From positions 27,995,934 through 28,059,933 of the forward strand of contig NC_045138.2 of NCBI RefSeq assembly GCF_008831285.2: a stretch of DNA of 64,000 bases, given 5' to 3'. How positions within the stretch are numbered: position 1 is the first letter of the stretch; each line of letters starts with the position of its first letter. Below, piece after piece: positions 12,901 through 23,979 of the stretch. The translations under genes were made by a program, and so were the position numbers. Source of the stretch: Nymphaea colorata (lineage: Eukaryota; Streptophyta; Magnoliopsida; Nymphaeales; Nymphaeaceae). The notes under the pieces were generated by a model. The model saw nothing but the letters and a program-made list of their open reading frames with translations, did not search any database and was not told the DNA's origin.

Positions 12901-14699
12901 AGAGAGAGCAGAAAACGAACTAAGTTAAACGATGCCAAAATACACAACAGAAACAATCGTCCAACGAGAGTTGGGTGGAGAACCACACAGATGGAAAATT
13001 AGGCAGAACAGAGAGAGACAGAGAGAAACAGAGAGGAAACAGCTTTGCATCTAGGAGCTAAAAGGACGGTCTAAAAGCGATCATTTCTTTCCACCTGACC
13101 AAGATTTGGTGTGAGATTACTAGCTTATTTCATGCCGCTTTAGAACACAATAAAAAGAAAATGCCAAATCCTGTTATACAGCTTTTTGCTAAAACGCCAG
13201 GGCACAACTCTGAATAACAAAAACCACGACTCTTTGTTTAATTTCATAGGCAATTTATAACAGCTTTTCCCGGTTAACACTCTTTAGGACATGCACTAGC
13301 ACATTCTCACAAATGCATGTGTCTATGTGTGTGTTATATATTGTGTAAAGCAAGTATCTAACTAGAACTTGGGCGCCTTTTTCAGATGAAATAGAAACAT
13401 CAGATATGTTGGACTGGAGACAAAGACTGCAAATCGCTCACAGCGTTGCAAAGGGTTCGCTTTCGGAGCCAGATCCCATTTTGTAGCACTTCTCATTATA
13501 TGTTTAATTAATTAATATTTACTGTGGAGCTGTTGGAGCGCAGGATTGGAGTATCTGCATGCCGGATGTAGACCACCAATAATACACAGAGACGTCAAGA
13601 CGAAAAACATCCTCTTAAATGACAAATTGGAAGCCAAGATTGCAGACTTTGGTCTGTCCAAGATATGCATTACAGAAGAGACAACGCATGTATCAACTGT
13701 AGTTGCTGGAACACCTGGATACATAGACCCTGAGTATGTTCAACTTTTCTACTGCAAATCTGTCTCGCTTATATTGAACATCTATCTGTAGAGACCCTTC
13801 CCTTGAGAGCATCTCAGGTTCTCAGAATATAGAAAAAATCTAAAATTAGTTTCCCCTACCTTTTAAGGACAAGTAAATAAAGACTTTGGTCTTGTGGAAC
13901 GGAACACTCTGGGGCCTTGATTAAAGATGAAAATGAGTCAGATTGCGTATATGAACCTGATTCGATTGCCACTGCTATCAGCCTTGTCATCTCCCAGCCT
14001 TTGCCAGCAGTAGCTTCTCATATTGTTACACCCATCAATCCATTGATAATTTCTGTAACAGATGCTTGTGCATACTAACTATGAACTGCCCCATTCTGTA
14101 CACAGCCAACTAGAAACATGCTGAATATATGGAGGATTTTTTATTTGGTAGATGGAAAAAGGCACGATAGTCTAAAGGATATAATGCAAGGGTAGAAGAA
14201 TCCATATTTGGATGCATACTGTATTATTTTTTTCTAAGACCCCGGAACTTTTCTCGTTTGCGTTTCCAGGTATTACTCTACAAACAAACTTACGGAGAAG
14301 AGCGATGTTTATAGCTTTGGAGTCGTCCTGTTTGAGCTCATCACAGGCCAGAATGCTGTACTCACTCGAGGATCGCAGAGAGTCCATAATCTTGAATTTG
14401 TGATGCCCAAAATCATGAGCGGAGATGTTGCGAGCATAGTAGACCGTCGGTTGCAGGGCGAATATGATATCAATTCCGTATGGAAAGTCGCAGAGATGGC
14501 AATTGCATGCACCGCAAAGAAAGGAATCACGCGGCCTACCATGACTGAAATTGTGAGAGAACTGGAGGAGGCCATAGATATCGGGACTGAGCACCAGTTG
14601 CAAAGCAAAAGGCAATCTAAGGAACTGGGCTCCATATTACTGTCAACGAATCCAGCTCTCCTGGACATGGATTCTTTTTCTCATCCTTCAGCAAGGTAA
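6923..14699 (+). CDS. Malectin-like LRR receptor-like serine/threonine kinase (intact, 13 exons)
   Basis: Plasma-membrane receptor kinase of the LRR-I class. Exons: 6923-7004, 9913-10447, 10561-11015, 11176-11314, 11586-11657, 11754-11825, 11911-11988, 12112-12281, 12413-12627, 12718-12844, 13386-13454, 13544-13733, 14270-14699. They sum to 2634 nt, or 877 aa plus stop, with consistent phases. Layout: signal peptide 1-27; malectin-like domain about 30-355; juxta-LRR segment with WNADPC; about three LRRs from 72-, 72- and 78-nt exons; transmembrane helix about 502-526; kinase about 565-840. Visible kinase residues are the VAVK lysine (about 590), HRD (Asp about 688), DFG (Asp about 706) and activation-loop [15 protein letters not shown], so this is an RD kinase. 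The glycine loop is atypical: GKGGSC, with the third glycine replaced by cysteine. Intron 1 (2.9 kb) contains a MITE. Length and exon structure are normal for the family. The ligand is unknown; roles in immunity or symbiosis are typical of relatives but not shown here. Confidence 0.92.
7926..8215. mobile_element. Degenerate CTCGAG/GAGTT-rich repeat in intron 1
   Basis: Sequence starting aggctgcacacgg and rich in ctcgag, gaactcg and cgagtt words, like the elements at 862-1139 and 57553-58101. No clean ends or duplicated target site were found, so this is a tentative old MITE within intron 1 of the receptor kinase. Confidence 0.4.
8298..8537. mobile_element. hAT-type MITE (240 bp) in intron 1
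   Basis: It begins CAGGGGTGGGCATCGGGCC and ends GGCGCCCACTCTTA, giving partly inverted ends typical of non-autonomous hAT elements. The flanking octamers agggaaat (8290-8297) and acggaaat (8538-8545) match at 7 of 8 positions. The GC-rich ends surround an AT-rich core. There is no coding capacity. Confidence 0.75.
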
Positions 14700-15920
14700 C
14701 GCCATAGTCAATGCCTTCCCTCTCCACGAAGAATGGTTTTTGCAACATCAACTTTATTGTGTCCTTAGACGCTTCCACCAACATTTCAGCTGTGTGGCCA
14801 AGTGCTCCCCTGCTGCTGCCGTAGAGACTTTTTAGACAATACACTATCTTGTGTAATAAAATAAGATTTCTAGTAAACCATGTCTTTGCTGTATGTTTTG
14901 AAGGCATAAACAAGCAAACATGTTGTACATGCTAAAGCATATAAGGATCGATAACGTTAGACATTAAGAAGTTTGCGGAAGCATACCGATATCGATCGCA
15001 CAAGTGAAAGAGGGTCCAGTGAATCTTCAAGAGGCTGCAGGGTATAACATTAAATCCTCTCAGATGGGGTAAAGGAGATCACACAATGGAATTTCTTCCT
15101 ATCCTTTGTGCCTTGAACCACAACTAGACTTATGAAGGTTCACAAATCGGATATGGATCTTCTTTGGTTTTTACAAAAATAATCTATACCAAATGAGATG
15201 ATACAAACCCAAATTTATTAGATCACCTTAAATTGAGTCTATCTACACATACAGCGTCTACTATATAGATTTTTTACATGTTTACTTCAAAACAATTATG
15301 ATACGATTTCTGTTTTGGAGATCCACTGGTTCTAAGCGCAGCGGACAGGCCTGCCCATAAAAATTTGCATTCGGCCAGCTTTTATCTAGCCAGGTACTGG
15401 CGACTGGACACATGGAAACCTTCGCGGCAAGAATGGGTCAGATCTCCAATTTCTCTTTTGCATTATAGCGCTGGCTGCAAAAGGAAAAACAGGAGAGAGA
15501 GATTAGCAGATATAAAGATAAAAGACTTAATTTACAAATATTTGTTTATGGGTGCGATTAAATGGACTGGATCCGGGTCGCGCGTATGTAACTGCTTAGT
15601 TACTACATCTGATTAATCAGACTCTGCCGAAAATCAGATTCGATGTTTGTTTCAAATCCATAAAATATAAAAAACCACAGAAATCATACTTCATTGGATT
15701 CGGTAAAGGAATCCTGCACAGCCGATCCGAATTTTCTTATTGAAAATGATTTGGATCGTATCACGGGCGGCCAAGGGTTGGAAACAGATCAGATATTGCA
15801 AAATTAATTAAGCATCGAGGATCACGATCGAGAGAGCATCGTGATCGAAACGGGACAATCTAAAAAGCCAGCCGAAACGGATGCCGAATCTGGGTCTGAG
15901 GTCCATCCGGGCCCCATTTT
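14700..15920. other. No gene seen between receptor kinase and MND1
   Basis: Contains the receptor kinase 3' untranslated region and the distal MND1 upstream region. I see no further exon, element end or RNA gene. Confidence 0.5.
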
Positions 15921-15923
15921 TTT

Positions 15924-15967
15924 GTTGGCCCATCCTCCAAATCACAAGGCCGAGCGAAATTTCCCGC
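15924..15967 (+). promoter_or_regulatory. Candidate site II (GGCCCA) and E2F (TTTCCCGC) motifs upstream of MND1
   Basis: A GGCCCA word (TGGGCC on the other strand, a site II element of cell-cycle genes) at about 15927-15932 and a perfect E2F-type octamer TTTCCCGC at 15960-15967 lie 41-85 bases upstream of the MND1 start codon. This arrangement suits a gene expressed in dividing or meiotic cells. The motifs are seen; the function is inferred. Confidence 0.45.
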
Positions 15968-16007
15968 TCGCTTTCCTCTCTCTACCTGTCTGGGAAATTC
16001 TGAAAAT

Positions 16008-16596
16008 ATGGTAAGCCTCATTAATTTTCCTTCGCTTTGTCTTCCAAATTCTCTTCTGCTTATTTTTCATTTTGTGGTGGATCGTCTTTCTTCTTGCCAG
16101 CAGGAAGTTTGAACCGTCTACATTTCCTTCTGGAAATTTCCGAGAATCGCAGAATATGAGGGTTTACGTTTTGATTTTTTGAGCGGTATCAGGGAACGAA
16201 TTCCCAGTTATCTCAAACTTCATTCTTGTATGTGAACCCTCTGTTTTCCCTGATTGAGTTGGTGAAAGCAGGGGATTCTGCTTTTGTTTTTGGAAATAAG
16301 TTCTTTAGTGCCTCTATCGTTTTCATCTTCATTAGCTCTGAAGCTTTCTTTCCTAGTCCTTCTGTTCCTGTACCTCAGATAAGGCATTGTCTCGAGGATC
16401 CTTTTCTGTTTGTGGTTGTCATTAATTTTCTAGCCAACTCTTTTCTTTTTCTTTTTTTCAGTCGAAGAAGCGAGGTCTATCATTGGAAGAGAAGCGTGAG
16501 CATATCCTTCAGATCTTCTATGAGTCGCATGATTTTTTCCTGGTAACCCACAAGGCAACTGCAATTTTTTAAGCTCAGATTTCGATTCCTTATGTC

Positions 16597-16629
<33 letters not shown>

Positions 16630-19542
16630 CGAGCTGAACGCTGCTCGTGCTGTTCCCCTATGATTACGTTCTATCACATACCTTGCCAAGATCAGGAGAT
16701 TTGTGTACTTCGGTGAAGGAAGCTTTTCGCTGAAGTCAGTTTTGAGCTGTCTTGTTATGAAAAATGCGTTCCTTATGAATTTGTTTGTGAGCAGATGACG
16801 ATGAAGGTTAGCAATTTATCAAGAAGATGAAGCACCATAATTGTGTTAGGTTGCACGAGTTCCGATCAGGTCACTGGATGCTTCTAATTAGCAATGTGAA
16901 ATGACACTAAAATATTCCTTTCCTTGTTAGTGTGTTATCATCTGTTTGAATATCTAAACTTTCCATTTGCATGGATTGACAACCTGACCCTATCATACAA
17001 AAGGCTCCTAGTAGCCTGTAAACCTTCCCCTGCTAGAACTTGTGCATGCTGTACTGGACAACAGTATTGTCCTTCTGCTCAAAAATGTTAAATATATTGA
17101 AATTAAAAATGAAAATTTCAGTTAATGAAAATTTACCAAAATATAGTTTGTTTTTGACCTCCTATAGGTCATTATGTAGTGTGACAAAAAGGAACAAGAT
17201 AAATTCTGCTTTTCCTTGTATCAATTTAATCTATGAATAATCTGCTATCATCTAAATGATCTCTCTGACGTAGAGACCTCACATATTGCACAAGTAAAGA
17301 GTTTTTCATGATGTGATATATTTTCCTTTCGTTTTTTTGTTTTCCACTGTGCTGTTTCTCCTACCACAAAATATTGGTGTATATATCATAAACTGGGATG
17401 TAACTGGGGGCTGACACAACGTAGTTTCTGCTGCTACGTTTGTTCTTTTGTATGCAAAAATCCCATTGGCCATTGAATTTTCATCACACCCTATGGCACA
17501 TTTGGACAAGTATGCTCCTTCAATCGATATGTCAACAATTTCTTCGCTAATGGTGTCTTCTTTTTGGCATCTCAGCTCAGAGAACTTGAGAAACTAGGTC
17601 CTAAGAAAGGCGTTGTTAGCCAGACTGTGAAAGATGTGGTCCAGAGTTTAGTGGACGATGACCTTGTGCTGAAAGACAAGATTGGAAGTTCTGTGAGTGT
17701 CTATATTTTCTGATTCAATAATTAGGCATGTAAATTTCATCACAAGATGTATTTTTCCTGTAACTGGTAACATGAAACGTGATTCAAGCAAACACCAAAA
17801 AGTAAGTGTTTACCTGGATATTGTTTTAAATGTCACTCTTGATTTAAGTTGGATAAATCGATCCAATCTAAGTTGGAGGTCAGACCTAAAACAGGCCAGT
17901 TGTATCACAGTCCCAGGACGCTTGTAAAACCATTACCACTTAGTAGCCTGGGAAGAGTAACCAATACCGTGGTTTGGTTTGGCTTTCGATATTTCATTTT
18001 CTCTAGTTTGTTTTCATCTTATAATCAGACGTTTGAAATCTATTATGCAATGAAGATCATGACATTTCCTGAATTTGTATTTGTGCCCCCGTTAATGGTA
18101 TGAGTGCATGTATTGTATTTGTTCATAACAAAAGATGCTTACATAGTTACATTTTTTGGTTTTTGTGTCAGTTGAGTTTCTGTACATTTACACTAAGAGA
18201 TATTCCATGATAACTAAACCCTCTACCATCTTGTTTCAGAATGATGGCCTGAAATATGCCTATATCTTGGTCCCTTGTTGCTGTGACAGATGACATTGGG
18301 GGAGCATATCTTAGCCGTTACATGTGTTATTTACTCTAAAATCTAAAAATGGAAAATAATAGTCTGCTGATTGTGTAATTGAAAGTTATGAGGAAGTGAT
18401 CTTACTTCTTGACTAATTACGTAATGATGTTTCTCTAAATGGTGGGTTTCTTCAAGCTGCGGAACCAGTTGCAATACATTATAGTAAATGTCAAGCCTAA
18501 TGATTCGTTCACGTATAACTTAATGAAACACAAATTAGTACTTGTCTTCATGGTTGAATGTCCTGAGATGGACCAGATATTGGTGAATTTGGATGAGTTT
18601 CTTAGCACTAAACGTGAGCGTGCTTGTAAATATGTGTAGCACATGCATGCAATTTCATATGTAAATGTCAGCACCATTTATTTCCTTACCTTCTGGACTT
18701 CTACCTTAATCCACCCCCAAAACCCTACAGGTTTACTTCTGGAGCCTACCTAGTTGTGCAGGAAACCAGGTATGTTTGGGTCCTGACTACTGGTCAATTT
18801 TGATTTCTCTTTCCTTTTTCTGATTCACATCTGCTTAAATCTATTAAGTTAAGTCACCAATACCATTCTGTTAATATCGTCCCTCTTTTCAACAGCTACG
18901 GAATACACATTATAAGCTGGAAGCTGATATCAAAGCTAGTAAGAAGCGTCTTGCTGAGCTCGTTGAATTGAGAGAGAACCTAAAGAAAGGCAGGGAGGAC
19001 TCAGTAGGTGTCAGAAGTTCTGTTATCAATTCTTCCTTATGAAATATGTACAGTTTTATTTCAAATTTAGGTTCAATTTGTTATTTTTCCAGGATGAAAG
19101 GAACAGTGCTCTTGAGGAGATGAAGATTGTAGAACGGAAATACAATGCACTTAAGGTGATTCAACTTGGACGTTCGATTATTTAAATACAACGTGATGAA
19201 AATACATCCTATGGTTCATATTGATGTTGACAATGAAAGCTCCTTTCAGTTTTCAGTCTATGTTTCTCATTAAATGCTTGCCTCAGGATGAAATGGAGCT
19301 CTATGCTGACAATGACCCAGCCACCCTTGATGCAATGAGTAAGAAAAATAAAATTGGCATTTCAAGTAATCATCTCTTTTTTTTTTTTTGGATGCTTTTG
19401 CTAGAGTAATTTGTTGGATCACACGATCTGATATTTTCTGTCTTTTGAATGCTTATGTAGAGTATTTTGTTGAAGTCACGTGATCACATATTTGCTGTTT
19501 TTTGGATGCTTTTGCTAGAGTGATTTATTGAAGTCTTTAATA

Positions 19543-19585
<43 letters not shown>

Positions 19586-20775
19586 ACATGTGTGTAATCC
19601 ATTATGTGTGTGTGTGTGTGTGTGTGCATGCGTTAATTTGTGGGTATGGGTTATGCATATGATTTATGTCAAAACCTTGTAACTAAGATGAATACTTTTC
19701 TCCACTCGCTGGATCAGAATCTTATGTTGCGTCCTTTTCTTGAATGTCATATAAATAATCATAAAAATGATCAAAGCTAGCATGTGCATCCCGAAAAAGA
19801 AATATTGTATTGTTAGACAAGTGAATAAATAAAATTTTAAGAAGTGGGAGCTGTATTGGACCAAGTTCTGTTGCTGTCATCTCACTCCAGGGATAGATTC
19901 ATCGAGCTAATCCATTGGAAAGTGCAACCTGCACTGGAGCAAACATTTGTTTCATAGACTCCACTGATGCTCATATTGTCCTCATGTGGTCTGAGACGAG
20001 TTGCCCCAGATACCACACAGCCACAGGCAAATATAGTATTGCATTTTTTTTGGGTTTCTATTGGAGATCTTTGGAAGCATGAACTAAGAAATTTCCAACC
20101 TTAGGTCACTAGCTGATCTTCATAACAGCACTCTTTCATTCTTATGTACACCATATTAGACATTTTATATGATCTAGTTATCTAGATGGTGTATTTTGCA
20201 TCTCCTCTATTTTACTTTTGTTTCAGAACATTAAGTTATGCAAATCATGTGTAAATTTTGGAACGTTGATTGTCCTTTTTGGTGCAAGTTTTTGACAATT
20301 CTTCTTGGAACAGAAAGTGCTACTGAAATTGCAGTTTCTGCAACAAATAGATGGACAGGTACTTCTTGGAGCTTCATTGATGTTCTCTTGACTTCCAAAT
20401 ATGTTTTGAGATGTTTTCAAGTTTATCCAATCAGCTCGTGTTTTTTTGCATAGACAACATTTTTACAGTGCAACACTGGTGCTCGCAAAATTTTCCTCAA
20501 GCAAGGGAACAACTTGGACATTTATATGGAGAGGTAAAACTTTATTGTTTGATCGTTCCCTTTTCTTACTTGATTTATTGCACTATCATGTAACCTTTCT
20601 GCTGCATATACAGTTAGGGATTGCTGACATGTCCAAAGTTGATCCCTTCATTAAGATGGACGCTTTTCTCATTTCAATGCATGCTTCTAGATAGCTCAAC
20701 GGTTTTATCATTTCTTTATGGTCACAGGTTGGAATTACAGAAGATCTAGACTACATAGAGCCATCAAAAGTCTGA
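16008..20775 (+). CDS. MND1: Meiotic nuclear division protein 1 (MND1)
   Basis: MND1 is the partner of HOP2. The complex stimulates RAD51/DMC1 strand invasion in meiotic prophase nuclei. Ten exons: 16008-16010, 16462-16542, 17576-17692, 18731-18769, 18896-19003, 19093-19155, 19287-19338, 20314-20358, 20454-20533, 20728-20775. They total 636 nt, or 211 aa plus stop. The N-terminus SKKRGLSLEEKR and the following LQIFYESHDFFL are diagnostic. Next come the winged-helix segment with GPKKGVVSQTVKDVVQSLVD, VYFWSLPSCAGNQ, a coiled coil (about residues 85-150) and the conserved NRWTDNIFTVQHWCSQNFPQ block. The first coding exon is the ATG alone, followed at once by gtaagc. The protein ends soon after DYIE, somewhat shorter than the roughly 230-aa Arabidopsis protein as I recall it. 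No frameshift is seen. Confidence 0.96.
19546..19626. repeat. (CT)n and (TG)n microsatellites in MND1 intron 7
   Basis: A run of about 16 CT units followed, after a short gap, by a run of about 9 TG units, within the large intron between exons 7 and 8 of MND1. Confidence 0.9.
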
Positions 20776-21800
20776 AATACAGGTTGTCTATGCTGTAGAT
20801 ATTTAGTCTGGCCTATTCGAGGTAAAAGTATACTTTAGAAGTGTAATTGATGCCTTGTAGAAATTTTTCACTTGGAAATTACACATTTATCTGAAAATGT
20901 TCAACGTGAAGAAATTTCGATCTCTGAGTCTGATATGTGCATCTTAAGGCCAACCATTCTAGCATATTTTAGCAACGTCATCTACTGGACGCTCAATTAA
21001 TTTCTCTTCTTGATTCTATACTCGGTTGTAGATCACGGCCAAGAAACTGGTAAACTCCTAGTTATAGTTGTGTCACTCAAGATGCTTAGGTTATTCATGT
21101 GTTGGCATCTTATCGGCCATGTTTTCCCTTAGGCTTGAACTATATAATTGTAAGAGAATGTGAGCAGCATTCTTAATCTACTTGACCTTATTCATCTAAC
21201 CATATAATTATTTGATGCCCTTATGTTAACTTCAAAAATAGATAATAGCGGGATAGTAATGCCAGTTCCGATGCAAACCTACCGGGAGATTCGGCCTCCC
21301 TAAGCTATTTACTTATAAAAAAAAATGAGCTGTCCATGGAATCAACAAGTGCAGCCAAGGCCAACAGAAAAAAAAATGCACAGCTTCACATATCGGAACA
21401 ATAAGTTTATCCGCAATTTTCATAGGCAATGGTGTCATCAGCAACAGTAAGTTTCTAGGCTGCATTGAATATTTCTGGGAAGGATCTAAGGATCGAATTC
21501 CTGCTTTCATGGGTTTCTTCGAAAAAGTTCTTCCATTTTATGTTGTTAGAGAAAATCTCTATTACATGTAGGAAAAGGAGGTCGCCCTATTGCAAACACA
21601 TAATGACTGAACAGGGTCTTTTAGGCCCTTGCTGATCGCAACTCCAATAATCTGTTGGAGTCAAGCGTAGGATTAAGAATGTGAATGTAAATCTCATATC
21701 TGCCGTCAGGTGGCCATGGGTCACAGTGAACACCAAAATCGATCTAGAGTTTACCTCCTTGGTGAGGTCTTTCCAAACAACAGTCAAATATGTTCAACAC
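20776..21800. other. MND1 downstream region with possible LINE scraps
   Basis: No gene is seen. On the minus strand near 21435 the reading ADDTIAYENCG resembles the YADD catalytic block of LINE reverse transcriptase. The plus strand ends a segment with acttataaaaaaaaatg near 21312-21326, like a retroposon tail. The pieces are out of order relative to the LINE at 21808-23970 and may belong to another copy. Confidence 0.35.
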
Positions 21801-21807
21801 GGGTCGC

Positions 21808-23970
21808 TCAAACAATTTTAACAAATTGCATAATTGTGAAGATGCGACCTAAATGCAAGGTCTCATTCCTGACATTCCACATCTTCCAGATGGCAGTAGA
21901 GTAAATGGGTCTCCAGCATTTCCCCATCCAGCCTCTTTTCAAAGATGTTGCATGCCACTTTTGAAGATCTTGAATAACAGACGAGTGAGGAACTCTTTTT
22001 GTTGAACCTCTTGGCAGTAAAGTGCGAAAAATTTGGAAGTGTTTACATCCAAAAAGGAGATGATGCAGATTCTCTTCCTGACAGTGGCAAAGTAAACAGT
22101 GATTAGGAAGATAGTAGCTAGATAAAGGGCCCATTTACTTCCAGTGTGATAAACGCCTCTCCATGTCAGATCCCTCCATCCTTGATCCTGGGAAGAATCC
22201 CTAATGATAGCCAAATATCTCTTGTAGACATTTTTGTGACGAACTTGCCATTCTATATAATTCTATTTGGACCAAGATTAATATAAAGGTTGATTCCGTG
22301 TAGCTTCCCAAATATGAACTCGAGCAAGTCCTCAGGCCAGTTCATTTCATTGGTGTTAGTGTGCATGTGTTGTACACTAATATTAAGATTAGTAACAATC
22401 AGACCCAAATGTTCATGTGGAGCATCATCAACCGTGATGGAAGAATCCCATTTATCCAACCAGAATTGAGTGAGACATCCATATGTAATATTCCGCTCCA
22501 CTTTATCTTTGACATCATATCAATACTTGACCATGTTTTTCCATAACTAAGAGTGATGACTTTTTCCTTTGCACAACCAAATATTATTCCTAGTAGGTAT
22601 TTGCTTCTAATACGTAATATTATTCCTAGTAGGCCATTTATCCAACCAGAACTGAGTGAGACATTCATATGTAATATTCCGCTCCACTTTATCTTTGACA
22701 TCATATCAATGCTTGTCCACGTTTTTCCATAACTAAGAGTGATGACTTTTTCCTTTGAAGATTATTCCTAGTAGTTATTTGCTTCTAATACGTAATGTTA
22801 TTCCTAGTAGGCCATTTATCCGACCAGAATTGAGTGAGATATCCATATGTAATATTCCGCTCCAGTTTATCTTTGACGTCATATCAATGCTTGACCATTC
22901 TTTTACATAACTAAGAGTGATGACTTTTTCCTTTGCACAACCAAATATTATTCCTAGAAGGTATTTGCTTCTAATAATAATAGCAAACACGAGTTGGATC
23001 ATTGTGGCTCTGTTCATGCCCATTAGAGGCCTTATCCGGACTCCACCTTCATTATATGGCCTACAAAACTGTTTCCATGAGATGTAATGAGACTACCTTG
23101 CAGAGTAGTCAGATGTGGCCAATGTGTGCGCATTCTACATGTAGAGTCAACCACATCTGTTGAGTGCTAACCATTTAGTCATTCAACAGGCTATTTGCTT
23201 AGGCTTAAAGTTTGGTTGGCTTGAGGTACCTTAGAGTACTACCCTGTTCAACCTGGACTGCGCCCAGCGCTCTTAAACCATTTTCGCTACCTAGACCATA
23301 GCCTTCCACTGAATGGCAAGTTCTTTTAACAAAAAAAGAAGACTTATTCCTTCTTGTGTACAGTCCAACTTTACTTTCTTGAGTGTTGTAATTCATTTTT
23401 GAGTCCATATCAACCATATCCATCCGTATTTTAAGAATCCACTTTTTCAATCTCTTTAAACTATCTCATGTTTCTCACTCACTCTCTCTCATTCTCTCTC
23501 GATTTGAGGAAAAATTTTCTTCTTAATATCAAGAAGCCATAAATTTTTTCCCTGGACTGGTTTTCATTTTTTTAGTATGTAATGATGATGGAAATTCGTG
23601 AGTGTGATTAAGAGCCGAATTGCGCCAAGCCCATTTCACCAAATTGTCCATCTTTAAGTGATGTTTTGAAAAAACAGGGTCAGCATCTGCTCGTCATCTC
23701 CAGCCACATCAATTTATATATTTAAGGTTGCAGGTTACACCGAGAAAATGCCGTCAGCGGGTTTGAAATGGACAATAACTCAAAGTTGTCTTCAATAAGA
23801 CCGGAAACGCCAAAACATTTCCTTTCCGCTTGGTTCATGCTGTCTACGACTCCAGTTGGTAGCTGGTTAAAACTATGGAAATACGTCAGAAGGTAAGATA
23901 AATTACTGGGAATAGACGAATGCATACTCATAAAAGCTGTTTTCCTGAATAAACAAGATAAAATCAACAC
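21808..23970 (-). mobile_element. Decayed LINE retrotransposon, C-terminal part
   Basis: Minus-strand fragments appear in LINE ORF2 order. Around 23960-23830 is a thumb-like stretch (KTAFMSM, then YLLTYFHSFNQLPTGVVDSM) resembling the region after the reverse transcriptase. Around 22985-22255 are FWLDKWDSS-type and WPEDLLEFIFGKLHG blocks. At 22134-21808 is a zinc-binding zf-RVT-like domain with CLLCHCQEENLHHLLFGC. The frames are broken and a tandem duplication has expanded part of the sequence, so the element is dead. Confidence 0.7.
22447..22985. repeat. About 180-bp tandem repeat, three copies, inside the LINE
   Basis: The block starting ccatttatccaaccagaa and containing gtaatattccgctcca recurs near 22449, 22636 and 22812, giving periods of about 180-187 bp. 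Copies differ by scattered substitutions, and copy 2 to 3 lacks part of the cacaaccaaatatt stretch. On the minus strand each copy reads through the LINE frame. Confidence 0.85.
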
Positions 23971-23979
23971 TTGGGTTGC

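Noticed and set aside
6923-14699. Possibility that the plus-strand receptor kinase is a pseudogene because of its long first intron
   Set aside because: All 13 exons join in phase to 878 codons with conserved splice sites and kinase residues, so it looks functional.
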